Shown here one piece after another: positions 41,001 through 50,917 of a stretch of 64,000 bases of DNA (its first letter is position 1; each line of letters opens with the position of its first letter). A program made the position numbers and the translations under genes. Under the pieces are notes generated by a model, which saw only the letters and a list, made by a program, of their open reading frames with translations, was not told the DNA's origin and made no database searches. Source of the DNA: Mediterraneibacter glycyrrhizinilyticus. Its GTDB lineage: Bacteria; Bacillota; Clostridia; Lachnospirales; Lachnospiraceae. The stretch spans positions 1 to 64,000 of the forward strand of contig NZ_JADMSO010000012.1 of assembly GCF_015560805.1 (NCBI RefSeq), written 5' to 3'.

Positions 41001-43649
41001 ATGAAAAGTTGGGCAAAGAAGCCGTTCACAAAAGCGGCGCTTTCGGTAATTGCGGTTGGAATGAGTATCATCGTCTGCCTGAGCGGTGTGATGCTGATTT
41101 ATAAGATCAATGATTCCGAGGGAAAAGTCGTTGGCGTAGGAGAAAGTTCTTACGAGGAATCAGGAGCGTTTGAGCAGCGAATGGGGGACGCGTCCCGGAA
41201 TGTGCTGGAGCGGATCCGGGTAAAAGAACAGTTGGAGGCAGATGGGAAATACGATCCGAACCGTCTCGTGGACGTGATCGCATATGATAAGGATGGTAAG
41301 ATCAGCGGCAAAAATGAATCCGGTTTGGCATACCGTCTGTCAGATATTGCGGAATGGGGCATGAAATATAATCAGTCGGATCTGAGTGCTGAAAATGTAG
41401 TGGTGTGTGAGAAAACGGATGGAACGTATCACTATTATTATATGGATGAATTTAAGAATCTGCTGAAAAATAATGGATTAAAGCCGGTGTTTCCGAATAT
41501 AGAATCCGGTGCGGCGGAAGATCCGTTTGCAGGATACGGGGATCCGGAAAGTGAAACGATCCAGTCTGTTCTGGGGGTTCTTCAAGAGGGATACGATCTG
41601 GAAGACACATTTGGAATGGCATATGCAGGGGCAAAGCTGACGGATAAAGAGGGAAAATTACTGTATACGGATTTCTGGGCATTTACAGATGTGATTCAGG
41701 AGACGGCAGTGCCGGACGGTGCGGAGAATCTTCTTCAGGTTGTCAATGACACTCCGGAACTGAACGGAAAACTGTCGGAAGTCTATGAGGCGGTTATAAA
41801 TACGATTTCCAATCTGGCAGTCAGCGTAGATATATACGAGACCGGCGGGGATTTATGGACAGAGGGGAATACGAACTATACGTATTTGATCGCAGACCGC
41901 TCCGCAAAAAAAGTATATACAAACAACAGTGAATATACAGATTTTACAAAGCTGGAAGACAATATTGAAGCATTAAAAAATGCGGAGCACAGCAAGTATG
42001 TGATCGTGAAACCGAAACTGGGAGATTTTGAAAGCAACCTGGATGTCTCCGCGTCGGAATGGAAGAACATCGTTCAGGCACAGGAGATTTTCGGAGAAGA
42101 TTTCGTGTTTGCGGCGGCAGTCGATACCTCTTATCCGATCCAGGATGTATTTTATGACGGTGCGAAAGCGTATGCAACATATGCGCCATATGCGAAAATC
42201 GCAGGAATCAGTTTTATACTCAGCGCGCTTGTTCTCCTGATTGCCTTGATCTGGCTCGGAGTCGTTGCGGGAAGACGGGCGGATGATAAGGAACTGCATT
42301 TGAATGCATTCGACCGGTGGAAGACGGAGATCGGGGCTGCGGCTGTGATCGTACCATGGATTTTCCTGATGTTTGCGATCGGTTCAAATTGGTCGGGGTT
42401 CGGATATCAGGCAGTCAGCTATTATGATACAGACTTTGAATACGCATGGCATTACGGCAACATGTATTATACATTTTCACTGACGGCGGCGGATGTGGCA
42501 GTGATCTCTTTCTTTGCAACGTTTACGATGATCCTGTTCTTGATCGGATATTTAAGTCTTGTACGGCGGATCAAAGGAAAGACGCTTTGGAAGAACAGCC
42601 TGCTGAGATGGATTTTAAATGTGGCAGTTAAGGGATGGACTTTATTCTGGGAGAATCGGAATATCACAGTGAAAGTGATCCTCCTGCTGATCGGATTTGT
42701 AGGAGTCCATTGGCTGATGGCGATTTTCGGAAGCGCATTTTTGATCCTCGCATTTGCAGTGGATGTGGCGGCTGCGGTCTTTCTGATCAAATGGGCGGTT
42801 GAAAAAGACCGGATCAAAAAAGGAATCCAGAAGATCGCATCCGGTGATCTGGAATACCAGATCCCATGTGAAAAAATGAGCAGCGAAAACAGACAGATGG
42901 CAGAACTGGTCAACAATATCGGAAATGGACTGAACCGTGCGGTGGAAGCCGGAATCAAGAGCGAGCGCCTGAAAACAGATTTGATCACAAATGTTTCCCA
43001 TGATATTAAGACGCCGCTGACTTCGATCATCAACTATGTAGATCTGCTGAAACGGGAAAACTTTGATGATCCGAAGATCCAGGGGTATCTGGAGATACTG
43101 GAGGCAAAATCACAGCGTCTGAAAACATTGACGGAAGATGTTGTGGAGGCGTCGAAAGTCAGCAGCGGAAATATTACGCTTGAGATGATGGACGTCAATC
43201 TGGTGGAGATGACCAATCAGACGATCGGTGAATTTTCAGAGAAGATGGAGGCGAAGAAACTGACAGTCGTGGCAGCGCTTCCGGAAGAACCGGCGATCAT
43301 CCATGTGGATGGAAGAAGAATGTGGCGTGTATTGGAAAATATTTTCAACAACGCCGCCAAATATGCGATGCCGGGAACGCGGATTTATGTGGATCTGAAA
43401 GTCAAAGAAGCGGAAGAGGGAAAGAAGACCGTCTTGTTTTCCATGAAAAACATGTCGGAGAATCCGCTGAATATCAATGCGGATGAGCTGACGGAGCGGT
43501 TTATCCGCGGAGACATTTCCAGAAGTACCGAGGGCAGCGGGCTCGGATTATCGATCGCAAAGAATCTGACGGAGATGCAGGGCGGTACATTTACCGTGTA
43601 TGTAGATGGAGATCTGTTTAAGGTAATGATCGAATTTCCGGCGAGATGA
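41001..43649 (+). CDS. Large multi-pass sensor histidine kinase
   Basis: An 882-residue kinase partnered with the preceding regulator. After one membrane helix (12-34), a ~360-residue extracytoplasmic region carries the sensor. About five further membrane helices follow (~400-610), then a HAMP-like linker, HisKA with NVSHDIKTPLTS (H about 667), N box ENIFNNAAKYAMPG and G box GSGLGLSIAKNLTEMQGG. The large outer domain plus several helices resembles kinases that sense cell-envelope stress or antimicrobials, but the ligand is unknown. The SD is GGAAAGGAG. Confidence 0.92.
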   Translation: MKSWAKKPFTKAALSVIAVGMSIIVCLSGVMLIYKINDSEGKVVGVGESSYEESGAFEQRMGDASRNVLERIRVKEQLEADGKYDPNRLVDVIAYDKDGKISGKNESGLAYRLSDIAEWGMKYNQSDLSAENVVVCEKTDGTYHYYYMDEFKNLLKNNGLKPVFPNIESGAAEDPFAGYGDPESETIQSVLGVLQEGYDLEDTFGMAYAGAKLTDKEGKLLYTDFWAFTDVIQETAVPDGAENLLQVVNDTPELNGKLSEVYEAVINTISNLAVSVDIYETGGDLWTEGNTNYTYLIADRSAKKVYTNNSEYTDFTKLEDNIEALKNAEHSKYVIVKPKLGDFESNLDVSASEWKNIVQAQEIFGEDFVFAAAVDTSYPIQDVFYDGAKAYATYAPYAKIAGISFILSALVLLIALIWLGVVAGRRADDKELHLNAFDRWKTEIGAAAVIVPWIFLMFAIGSNWSGFGYQAVSYYDTDFEYAWHYGNMYYTFSLTAADVAVISFFATFTMILFLIGYLSLVRRIKGKTLWKNSLLRWILNVAVKGWTLFWENRNITVKVILLLIGFVGVHWLMAIFGSAFLILAFAVDVAAAVFLIKWAVEKDRIKKGIQKIASGDLEYQIPCEKMSSENRQMAELVNNIGNGLNRAVEAGIKSERLKTDLITNVSHDIKTPLTSIINYVDLLKRENFDDPKIQGYLEILEAKSQRLKTLTEDVVEASKVSSGNITLEMMDVNLVEMTNQTIGEFSEKMEAKKLTVVAALPEEPAIIHVDGRRMWRVLENIFNNAAKYAMPGTRIYVDLKVKEAEEGKKTVLFSMKNMSENPLNINADELTERFIRGDISRSTEGSGLGLSIAKNLTEMQGGTFTVYVDGDLFKVMIEFPAR

Positions 43650-43712
43650 TCTTTCATAAATGGGCAGCGCAGGATCAGGAAATGTAAAACAGGATTTTGC
43701 ACGAACAATAAA

Positions 43713-43762
43713 AGAAACGGCAGAGAGACGGAAAGAAAATCCGGTCTTTTTGCCGTTTCCTG
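43713..43762. terminator. Bidirectional terminator between kinase and map
   Basis: GAAACGGCA (43714-43722) pairs with TGCCGTTTC (43751-43759), with inner pairing near GACGG/CCGGTC. An A run before and T-rich sequence after suit convergent genes. Confidence 0.65.
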
Positions 43763-43815
43763 TTTACATAGAAAGTTTTAAATCATATGAAAACTTTGAA
43801 TTGTGTGCAGATTTT

Positions 43816-44679
43816 TTATTTTGTCAGGATCTCGATGCCGTTTTCCGTGACGAGAACCATATATTCGATCTGGGCGGAAAGTCCGTCGTCCATGGTATAA
43901 ACGGTCCATCCGTTGTCTTCGTCAACAAAGAAGTCCGGCGAGCCCTCGTTGATCATCGGCTCGATCGTGAACATCATACCCGGAACAAGAAGCATCTCGC
44001 TTCCTTTCGGTGTGACATAGCTGACGAACGGATCCTCATGAAATTCCAGTCCGATCCCGTGTCCGCCGATGTCTTCCACGACAGAGTAGCCGTTCGCCTG
44101 TGCGTGGCTGTTGATCGCATAAGCGATATCGCCTAAATGTCCCCACGGTTTGGCTGCGGCCAGTCCGCGCGCGACACATTCTTCGGTGACTTTGACGATC
44201 CGTTTGGCACGATCGGAAATATTTCCCATCGTGAACATACGGGAGGCATCGGAGAAATAACCATCTAAGATCGTAGATACATCGACATTGATGATATCTC
44301 CCTCTTTTAAGATAATATCTTTATCCGGGATCCCATGGCAGACCTCATTGTTGAGAGAGGTGCACACACTTTTCGGGAAGCCCTCGTAATTAAGCGGCGC
44401 CGGGATTCCGCCGTGCTTTGTTGTAAAATCGTAAACGATCTGATCGATCTCTGCGGTGCTCATCCCGATACAGATCTTTTCGGCTACTGCGTCCAACACT
44501 GCGGTGTTGAGCGCGGCGCTCTCCTTGATTTTTTCAATTTGATGCGGTGTTTTTAACAGGCTGCGCGTCGGTACAATCTCGCCGCGGTCTGCGTGAATGC
44601 GCATTTGTTCCTCGATCGGCATATGGCATTTCTTATATTTCTTTCCACTTCCGCACCAGCATGGTGCATTTCGTTCCAT
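43816..44679 (-). CDS. map: Methionine aminopeptidase with SEC-C zinc motif
   Basis: 287 residues. The N-terminal SEC-C zinc motif uses C7, C9, C18 and H19 (PCWCGSGKKYKKCH). The type I methionine aminopeptidase domain has the metal-binding pattern DVST, DASR, GHGIG, IEP and the final SAQIE glutamate. It removes the initiator methionine from nascent proteins. The histidine usual after the last glutamate is tyrosine here (IEYMV), a variant I believe is common in SEC-C forms. AAAGGAG precedes its ATG. Confidence 0.92.
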   Translation of the reverse strand: MERNAPCWCGSGKKYKKCHMPIEEQMRIHADRGEIVPTRSLLKTPHQIEKIKESAALNTAVLDAVAEKICIGMSTAEIDQIVYDFTTKHGGIPAPLNYEGFPKSVCTSLNNEVCHGIPDKDIILKEGDIINVDVSTILDGYFSDASRMFTMGNISDRAKRIVKVTEECVARGLAAAKPWGHLGDIAYAINSHAQANGYSVVEDIGGHGIGLEFHEDPFVSYVTPKGSEMLLVPGMMFTIEPMINEGSPDFFVDEDNGWTVYTMDDGLSAQIEYMVLVTENGIEILTK

Positions 44680-44737
44680 AATAAAACATCTCCTTTTTAT
44701 TATTCCAAATCAATTTAAGCACGTTACTTTCAGAATG

Positions 44738-45976
44738 TCAACGTTCAATCTCGTGAATCAGAAGACCGCTGCGCAGTTTTGGCTCAAACCATGTGGATTT
44801 TGGCGGCATTAAGCGCCCGGCATCCGCTACGGACAGCAGTTCGTCCATCGAGGTCGGATACATGGCAAATGCGATGCGGTCGGGAGTGTCGGCTAACCGG
44901 ACAAGTTCATCGGTTCCTCGGATCCCGCCTACAAAATGGATCCGGTCGTCTGTTTTCGGATCTCTGATCCCAAGCAGCGGGGCGAGGACGTGATCCTGTA
45001 AAACGGACACATCCAGATCTGCCACGGGATCTCCGGTAAAAATCCGGGAATGGATCTTGAGGGAATACCAGTTGTTATTTCCGTACAGAGCCAGCTCGCC
45101 TTTACAAGACGGACGGCGGAACGCGCCTGTTTTTTCGATCAGGAACGTATCTTCTAGTTTTTCCAAAAGCGTGTCAAATGTATAACTGTTTAAACCGTCG
45201 ACGACCCGGTTGTAGTCGTAAATACATAATTCATCAGCCGGAAACAGAACGGAGAGAAAATAATTAAATTCTTCCGTACCGTCGTAACCGGGATGCTCGG
45301 CGCGTCGTTTTAATCCGACTTTTACCGCCGAAGCCGCCCGGTGGTGACCGTCCGCGATATAAATATGTTCAATTTCAGAAAAAATCTTGCGGATCGTTTC
45401 AATCCGATCCGGCTGATCGATCTTCCAGAGCTGGTGACGGACTCCGTCTTCGGAGACAAAATCATAAAGCGGGTTGGATGCCCGGATTGTCCGGATGATC
45501 TCGGAAAGCTGTTTTTCCGGGCGGTATGCAAGAAAAATAGGACCGGTCTGGGCGCTTGTGACGTCCACATGACGGATGCGGTCTAATTCCTTTTCTGCTC
45601 TTGTATTCTCGTGCTTTCGGATGACATTGTTCAGGTAATCGTCGATGGAGGCACAGCCTACGATGCCGTTCTGTGTTCGACCGTTCATCGTCAGGGCATA
45701 GAGATAAAAGCATGCGGAATCCTCGCGGATAAAAGCACCGTCTCCGATCATTTCCTGCAAAGTGTCCCGCGCCTGTGCATAGACTTCCGGGGCGTAGAGG
45801 TCGGTTGTGTCCGGAAACTGGGTTTCGGCGCGGTCGATCTTCAGAAAAGACATCGGGTTGTCTGCGACGATCTTTTTTGCCTCCGCGCGGTTATATACGT
45901 CATAGGGGAGCGCGGCGATCGAAGCTGCATAAGCTTCTGCCGGGCGCAGCCCGTGGAAAGGTTGGAGTATAGCCAT
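44738..45976 (-). CDS. DUF1015 family protein
   Basis: A 412-residue cytoplasmic protein of the DUF1015 family, full length. Conserved blocks are the N-terminal RPAEAYAASIAALPYDV, the IRKHENTRAEKELDR segment and the ADGHHRAASA motif (near residue 218). The function is not established to my knowledge; in related genomes it tends to sit near serine biosynthesis genes, which are not seen here. AAGGAGGATTTT upstream is a strong SD. It is divergent from uxaC. Confidence 0.85.
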   Translation of the reverse strand: MAILQPFHGLRPAEAYAASIAALPYDVYNRAEAKKIVADNPMSFLKIDRAETQFPDTTDLYAPEVYAQARDTLQEMIGDGAFIREDSACFYLYALTMNGRTQNGIVGCASIDDYLNNVIRKHENTRAEKELDRIRHVDVTSAQTGPIFLAYRPEKQLSEIIRTIRASNPLYDFVSEDGVRHQLWKIDQPDRIETIRKIFSEIEHIYIADGHHRAASAVKVGLKRRAEHPGYDGTEEFNYFLSVLFPADELCIYDYNRVVDGLNSYTFDTLLEKLEDTFLIEKTGAFRRPSCKGELALYGNNNWYSLKIHSRIFTGDPVADLDVSVLQDHVLAPLLGIRDPKTDDRIHFVGGIRGTDELVRLADTPDRIAFAMYPTSMDELLSVADAGRLMPPKSTWFEPKLRSGLLIHEIER

Positions 45977-46031
45977 GAAGTAAAATCCTCCTTGCGATTT
46001 TGATAAGTGTCGGGAAATAAATAGTTCTGCT

Positions 46032-46060
46032 GCTGTTTTCTCCCTTGTACACTGATGCTA
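46032..46060. repeat. Half copy of dispersed palindromic element
   Basis: CTGTTTTCTC then TCCCTTGTACACTGATGCTA matches the loop and right arm of the element seen at 23211 and 29872. The left arm is missing. It lies in the DUF1015-uxaC divergent gap. Confidence 0.5.
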
Positions 46061-46102
46061 ACATAAAACAAAGTATTTTGCGAGGGTATTGTGCGGATAG
46101 GA

Positions 46103-46120
46103 AATGTAAGAGATTACATT
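46103..46120. promoter_or_regulatory. Upstream uxaC operator O1
   Basis: AATGTAAGAGATTACATT, a near-palindrome of the TGTAA-N4-TTACA class. It lies just upstream of the uxaC -35 box and is centred 59 bp from O2. It departs from the cre consensus at two core positions, which favours the local LacI regulator. Confidence 0.6.
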
Positions 46121-46128
46121 TTTTTGTG

Positions 46129-46157
46129 TTGACTTTTTGAAAAACCAAAAGTAAAAT
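46129..46157 (+). promoter_or_regulatory. uxaC promoter
   Basis: TTGACT (46129-46134), a 17-bp spacer and TAAAAT (46152-46157). It is flanked by the two operators, so the initiation site falls in O2. Confidence 0.7.
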
Positions 46158-46161
46158 ATAA

Positions 46162-46179
46162 AATGTAAGCGGTTACATT
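46162..46179. promoter_or_regulatory. uxaC operator O2 at the start site
   Basis: AATGTAAGCGGTTACATT overlaps the predicted transcription start. LacI-type or cre-like (one mismatch to TGWAARCGYTWWCA). Confidence 0.7.
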
Positions 46180-46212
46180 TTTGGGGAAAGAAAAGGAAAG
46201 AAGGTAGAGAAA

Positions 46213-47628
46213 ATGAAAAAATTTATGGATGAAGACTTTTTGCTGAGCACACAGACAGCGCAGAAATTGTATCACGGACATGCCGAGAAAACGCCGATCC
46301 TGGATTACCATTGTCATATCAATCCGGAAGAGATCGCAAAAGACCGTCAGTTTGAGAATATCACGCAGGTATGGCTTGGCGGCGATCACTATAAATGGCG
46401 TCAGATGCGTTCCAACGGCGTAGACGAAAAATATATTACAGGTGACGCACCGGATCGTGAAAAATTTCAGAAATGGGCGGAGACATTGGAGAAAGCGATC
46501 GGAAATCCGCTCTATCACTGGAGCCATCTAGAACTGAAACGGTATTTCGGCTACGACGGATGTCTGAACGGAGAGACCGCGGAGGAAGTATGGAATCTGT
46601 GCAATGAAAAATTGAAAACACCGGAGATGAGCGTGCGGAACCTGATCCGTCAGTCAGGCGTTACTTTGCTGTGTACGACGGATGATCCGGCAGATTCTCT
46701 GGAGTGGCACAAAGTGATCGCAGAGGATGACAGTTTTGAAGTGCAGGTACTTCCGGCATGGCGTCCGGACAAGGCGATGAATATCGAGAAACCGGATTAC
46801 GCCGATTACCTGAAAAAGCTTGGAACTGCGGCGGAAATAGAAATTCATACGTTTGCCGACCTGAAAGCGGCGCTGAAAAAGCGAATGGCATTTTTTGACA
46901 GCATGGGATGCCGCGCTTCCGATCACGCACTGGAATATGTGATGTACGCGCCGGCTTCCGAGGAAGAGGTGGAAGCGGTTTTCGCAAAACGTCTCGGAGG
47001 AGATACGCTGACGAAAGCAGAAGAACTGAAATTCAAGACCGCATTTATGCTGTTTGTCGGAAAAGAATATGCGCGTCTCGGATGGGCAATGCAGCTTCAT
47101 TACGGATGTAAGCGTGATAATAATGTATTCCGTTATGAACAGCTTGGACCGGATACCGGATATGACTGCATCGATAATTATGCGCCGTCCGGACAGATGG
47201 CAGATTTCCTGAATGCATTGAATGCAAGTGACGAGCTTCCGAAGACGATCATTTACAGTCTGAATCCGAATGACAATGCGGCGATCGGAACGATCCTCGG
47301 CTGTTTCCAGGATTCCGGTGCGATCGGAAAGATCCAGCAGGGATCGGCATGGTGGTTCAACGATCACAAAACGGGAATGATCGAGCAGATGACATCTCTT
47401 GCGAATCTGGGACTGCTTGGCAACTTTATCGGAATGCTGACAGATTCAAGAAGCTTTCTCTCTTACACAAGACATGAGTATTTTCGCCGTATCCTCTGCG
47501 AACTGATCGGCGGATGGGTTGAGAACGGGGAATATCCGTCGGATATGAAAGTGCTTGGAAAGATGGTGGAAGATATTTCTTATAATAACGCGGTGCGGTA
47601 TTTCGGATTTGATCTTGAGACAAAATAA
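46213..47628 (+). CDS. uxaC: Glucuronate isomerase
   Basis: A 471-residue uronate isomerase (amidohydrolase superfamily TIM barrel), standard length. DYHCHINPEE (H33, H35) is the metal-binding signature, and WWFNDHKTGM and GMLTDSRSFLSYTRHEYFRR are conserved UxaC blocks. It converts glucuronate to fructuronate and galacturonate to tagaturonate. The downstream convergent uxaB and uxaA continue the galacturonate branch. Two operators and a good promoter lie upstream. Confidence 0.96.
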   Translation: MKKFMDEDFLLSTQTAQKLYHGHAEKTPILDYHCHINPEEIAKDRQFENITQVWLGGDHYKWRQMRSNGVDEKYITGDAPDREKFQKWAETLEKAIGNPLYHWSHLELKRYFGYDGCLNGETAEEVWNLCNEKLKTPEMSVRNLIRQSGVTLLCTTDDPADSLEWHKVIAEDDSFEVQVLPAWRPDKAMNIEKPDYADYLKKLGTAAEIEIHTFADLKAALKKRMAFFDSMGCRASDHALEYVMYAPASEEEVEAVFAKRLGGDTLTKAEELKFKTAFMLFVGKEYARLGWAMQLHYGCKRDNNVFRYEQLGPDTGYDCIDNYAPSGQMADFLNALNASDELPKTIIYSLNPNDNAAIGTILGCFQDSGAIGKIQQGSAWWFNDHKTGMIEQMTSLANLGLLGNFIGMLTDSRSFLSYTRHEYFRRILCELIGGWVENGEYPSDMKVLGKMVEDISYNNAVRYFGFDLETK

Positions 47629-47636
47629 CATAGAAA

Positions 47637-47677
47637 AGGGCATCGCAATCATCTGATTTAATGATTGCGATGCCCCA
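47637..47677. terminator. Bidirectional terminator between uxaC and uxaB
   Basis: GGGCATCGCAATCAT pairs perfectly with ATGATTGCGATGCCC around CTGATTTA, with an A run before. It serves the convergent uxaC and uxaB transcripts, although the T tract on the uxaC side is short. Confidence 0.75.
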
Positions 47678-47714
47678 TGTTGTTATCCGGTATATCCGGC
47701 AGTTATGCATAGAT

Positions 47715-49202
47715 TTATGCCAGACATGCTTTCATCACTTCATAAGTTCCGTTTTCTTCGATCGCTTTTAATGTTTGTGCAACGCTTTCTTCAAATCCCG
47801 GGAGTTTGCTTAAATCTTCGCCCCAGAAATCTGTGTTTGTGCAGACCGCATGTGTCAGGGACACGGCATCGTCCTGTTTGTGTGCGTTGAAAAATTCCAG
47901 TACCGCGTGGTCATCGTTGATGATGTATTTGTCATTTCCGCGAACAGCGTGGAAACCGTCTTCTTTCAATTCCTGTCCTCTGTAAAATGCCAGATAGAAC
48001 GCAAAAGAAGCTGTGATACATTTCGGTAGTGTTCCTGTTTTTTCAAGGTAGCCTTTCAGCGACGGCATAACGCGGGCTTTCCACTTTGATGTAGAATTCA
48101 GTGAAATGGAAAGCAGCGCGTGGTCGATGAACGGGTTTTTGAACCGTTCCGTCACGGAAGCCGCAAATTCTTCCAGCTCTTCTTTCGGTAATGTAAGTGT
48201 CGGGATGATTTCGTCGTAAATGGTTTTGTTCATAAAGCCGCAGATCACTTCATCGTTCATACAGTCGCGAACGATATCCTGCCCCGCCAGATAAGCGCCC
48301 AGCACGAAAGAAGTGTGCGCGCCGTTCAAGATGCGGACTTTTCGTTGTTTGTATGGTTTGTGGTCGTCTGTGATCAGCACCGGAAGTCCGGCTTTTTCAA
48401 ACGGCAGTTCTTCTTTCAGTGATTTCGGTCCCTCGATGACCCAGAATCCGAAAATCTCTCCGGTATCGATCAGGTTGTCGATGTAGCCGTTTTCTTCGTT
48501 GATGGAATCGGCTTCACTGCGCGGATAACCGGTGACAATACGGTCGACCAGTGTGGAACAAAACAGATTTTCCTCGCGGATCCAGTTCATGAAATCATCG
48601 CCAAGCTCCCACTGTGCAGCATATTGGAGCACACATTTCTCCAGTTCTTTTCCGTTGTTGTCGATAAGCTCGCAGGAGAGGATGACAAAGCCCTTTCCGG
48701 TTTCTGAACCGAATGTCTGAAATCTGCGGTACAAAAACTGGGTCAGCTTTCCCGGATAACTGCTTGCAGGAACATCGGTGAACCGACAGGACGGATCATA
48801 GGCGATGCCGGCTTCGGTCGTATTGCAGGTGATGTAGCGCAGATCCGGATTTTCCGCACATTTTAAAACCTCTTCAAAATCGTTGTATGGATTTAAGCAT
48901 CGGCTGACACAGGAAATGATCCGCTTTTTGTTGACTTTCGCACCATCCTGAAAACCGCGCAGATAGAGTGTGTAAAGTCCCTCCTGTTCGTTGATCTTGT
49001 CGGCAAGACCCGGTGCGATCGGCTGACAGAGTACGACTTTGGAGTTGAATCCGGTTTTTTCATTTAACATGTCAATAAAATAGTCGACAAAAGCGCGGAG
49101 AAAGTTTCCCTCGCCGAATTGAAGGACACGTTCCGGCGCGTCTTTGAGCAGATAACCATCGTAGCCGATTTCGTTTAATGTTTCGTAATTCAAAGTTTTC
49201 AT
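47715..49202 (-). CDS. uxaB: Tagaturonate reductase (altronate oxidoreductase)
   Basis: A 495-residue member of the mannitol/long-chain polyol dehydrogenase family, matching UxaB. The N-terminal Rossmann region begins VLQFGEGNFLRAFVDYF, and the catalytic Lys-Asn-His block is KVRILNGAHT. It reduces tagaturonate to altronate with NADH. Cotranscribed with uxaA (24-base gap) on the minus strand. UxuB (fructuronate reductase) is the main alternative, but pairing with altronate dehydratase favours UxaB. Confidence 0.92.
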   Translation of the reverse strand: MKTLNYETLNEIGYDGYLLKDAPERVLQFGEGNFLRAFVDYFIDMLNEKTGFNSKVVLCQPIAPGLADKINEQEGLYTLYLRGFQDGAKVNKKRIISCVSRCLNPYNDFEEVLKCAENPDLRYITCNTTEAGIAYDPSCRFTDVPASSYPGKLTQFLYRRFQTFGSETGKGFVILSCELIDNNGKELEKCVLQYAAQWELGDDFMNWIREENLFCSTLVDRIVTGYPRSEADSINEENGYIDNLIDTGEIFGFWVIEGPKSLKEELPFEKAGLPVLITDDHKPYKQRKVRILNGAHTSFVLGAYLAGQDIVRDCMNDEVICGFMNKTIYDEIIPTLTLPKEELEEFAASVTERFKNPFIDHALLSISLNSTSKWKARVMPSLKGYLEKTGTLPKCITASFAFYLAFYRGQELKEDGFHAVRGNDKYIINDDHAVLEFFNAHKQDDAVSLTHAVCTNTDFWGEDLSKLPGFEESVAQTLKAIEENGTYEVMKACLA

Positions 49203-49226
49203 AGTAAAGATCCTTTCTGAAAAATA

Positions 49227-50708
49227 TTATAATGTTACTCCTTGTTTGAAGATCGCCATGTCATGAAATCCTGCCGCTTCGGATTTGACCTTTTCTCCGG
49301 AAGCGATCCGCAGAACGAGATCGAACAGCCGATCGGACAGCGTATCCAGCGTATCGCCGTCCACCAGCGTTCCGCAGTTGAAATCGATCCAGTTGGATTT
49401 TTTTTCATACAGCGCGGTGTTGGAAGAAATCTTCATCGTCGGGACAGGACAGGCAAACGGAGTTCCGCGGCCGGTCGTGAATAGGACGATGTGCGCGCCG
49501 GAGGCTGCCAGCGCCGTGGAAGCGACCAGATCGTTGCCCGGGGCGGATAAAAGGTTCAATCCTTTCACGGAAACCGGTTCGCCGTAAGAAAGAACCCCTT
49601 TGACGGCAGCGCTTCCGGATTTCTGGGTACAGCCGAGGGACTTGTCTTCCAGTGTGGAGATCCCGCCTTTTTTGTTGCCCGGAGACGGATTCTCATAAAT
49701 GGTCTGGTTGTGCGACTTAAAGTAATTTTTAAAATCGTTGATCAGATCGACGGTCCGGTGGAACAGAGCTTCGTTTTCACAGCGGTTCATCAGCAGTGTT
49801 TCCGCTCCGAACATTTCCGGAACTTCGGTGAGGATCGTTGTTCCTCCGCAGGCGATCAGACGGTCGGAAAATCCACCCACCACCGGATTTGCCGTGATGC
49901 CGGACAGTCCGTCGGAGCCGCCGCATTTCATACCGATGACCAGCTCGCTTGCCGGAATCGGTTCCCGCTGAAATGTTCCGGCATATTCGGCGAGTTCACG
50001 GATGATCTGCAGTCCGTCTGCAATCTCGTCTTCACATTCCTGTGCGACGAGAAAACGGACGCGTTTCGGATCGTAGTCGCCGATGTATTTTTTCAGTTCG
50101 TGGATGCTGCTGTTCTCACAGCCAAGTCCGAGCACAAGGACGCCGCCTGCATTCGGATGGTTGATCAGATCGGCGAGGATCTGGCGGGTATGATCCTGAT
50201 CGTCTCCCATCTGGGAGCATCCGTAAGGGTGTGGAAAAGCGGCGATCTCCTCCACAGACCCGTCGACAAACTGCTGTGCCTGCCGTTCGATGGCGGTGGC
50301 AATATTGTTGACGCATCCGACTGTCGGAATGATCCAGATGCCGTTGCGGATCCCGACTTTTCCGTCTTTCCGGCGGTAGCCCTGAAAATAACGGGCATTT
50401 TCCGCAGTAAGGGGAGACGGCTGAGGATCGTAAGTATAGGTGAGAAGTTCACCGAGCCCGGTTTTTAAGTTGTGCGTATGGATCCAGGCGCCTGCCGGGC
50501 AGTCTTCCTGAAGCGTTCCGATCGGACAGCCGTATTTGATTACGGGTGTTCCGGATTTCAGAGGAAGAAGTGTGAATTTGTGTCCCTGCGGAATTTCTTC
50601 CCTGAGTCGGAATGTGCTGCCGCCGAGTGTGATCTCCTTTCCGGCGGGGAGTGGTGAGAGTGCGACGGCAACATTATCATTTGGATGGATCTGGATAAAT
50701 TCTTTCAT
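49227..50708 (-). CDS. uxaA: Altronate dehydratase
   Basis: 493 residues: an N-terminal SAF domain (about 1-95) followed by the UxaA/GarD dehydratase domain with the conserved HPYGCSQ, GCENSS and GGSDGLSG(I/L)TANP motifs. It removes water from altronate to give 2-keto-3-deoxygluconate. First gene of the uxaA-uxaB operon. The promoter on the minus strand (TTGACT at 50829-50834, 17 bp, TATCGT) initiates inside the palindrome at 50789-50802. KDG kinase and aldolase are not in the window. Confidence 0.94.
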   Translation of the reverse strand: MKEFIQIHPNDNVAVALSPLPAGKEITLGGSTFRLREEIPQGHKFTLLPLKSGTPVIKYGCPIGTLQEDCPAGAWIHTHNLKTGLGELLTYTYDPQPSPLTAENARYFQGYRRKDGKVGIRNGIWIIPTVGCVNNIATAIERQAQQFVDGSVEEIAAFPHPYGCSQMGDDQDHTRQILADLINHPNAGGVLVLGLGCENSSIHELKKYIGDYDPKRVRFLVAQECEDEIADGLQIIRELAEYAGTFQREPIPASELVIGMKCGGSDGLSGITANPVVGGFSDRLIACGGTTILTEVPEMFGAETLLMNRCENEALFHRTVDLINDFKNYFKSHNQTIYENPSPGNKKGGISTLEDKSLGCTQKSGSAAVKGVLSYGEPVSVKGLNLLSAPGNDLVASTALAASGAHIVLFTTGRGTPFACPVPTMKISSNTALYEKKSNWIDFNCGTLVDGDTLDTLSDRLFDLVLRIASGEKVKSEAAGFHDMAIFKQGVTL

Positions 50709-50788
50709 AAGTGTTCCCTTTCTTTCCTGAGCGTCCGCGCATACAGGCTGATTCCTTTTCTTCGCGGCGCCAATATAAAACTACTTGT

Positions 50789-50802
50789 TGTAAGCGCTTA
50801 CA
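50789..50802. promoter_or_regulatory. uxaA operator O3 (LacI-type or cre)
   Basis: TGTAAGCGCTTACA is a perfect palindrome at the predicted uxaA start site. It matches the cre consensus exactly, so CcpA control is as likely as the adjacent LacI protein; both could use it. Confidence 0.75.
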
Positions 50803-50917
50803 TAAACGATACACTTTTTCTGTTCCGGAGTCAATATAAAAAGAAAAAAACAGATATTTTGGGGGAAGTATACAAAAGAAGCGGAAAAAAATTGGTAAAA
50901 AACACAATGAAAAAAGA

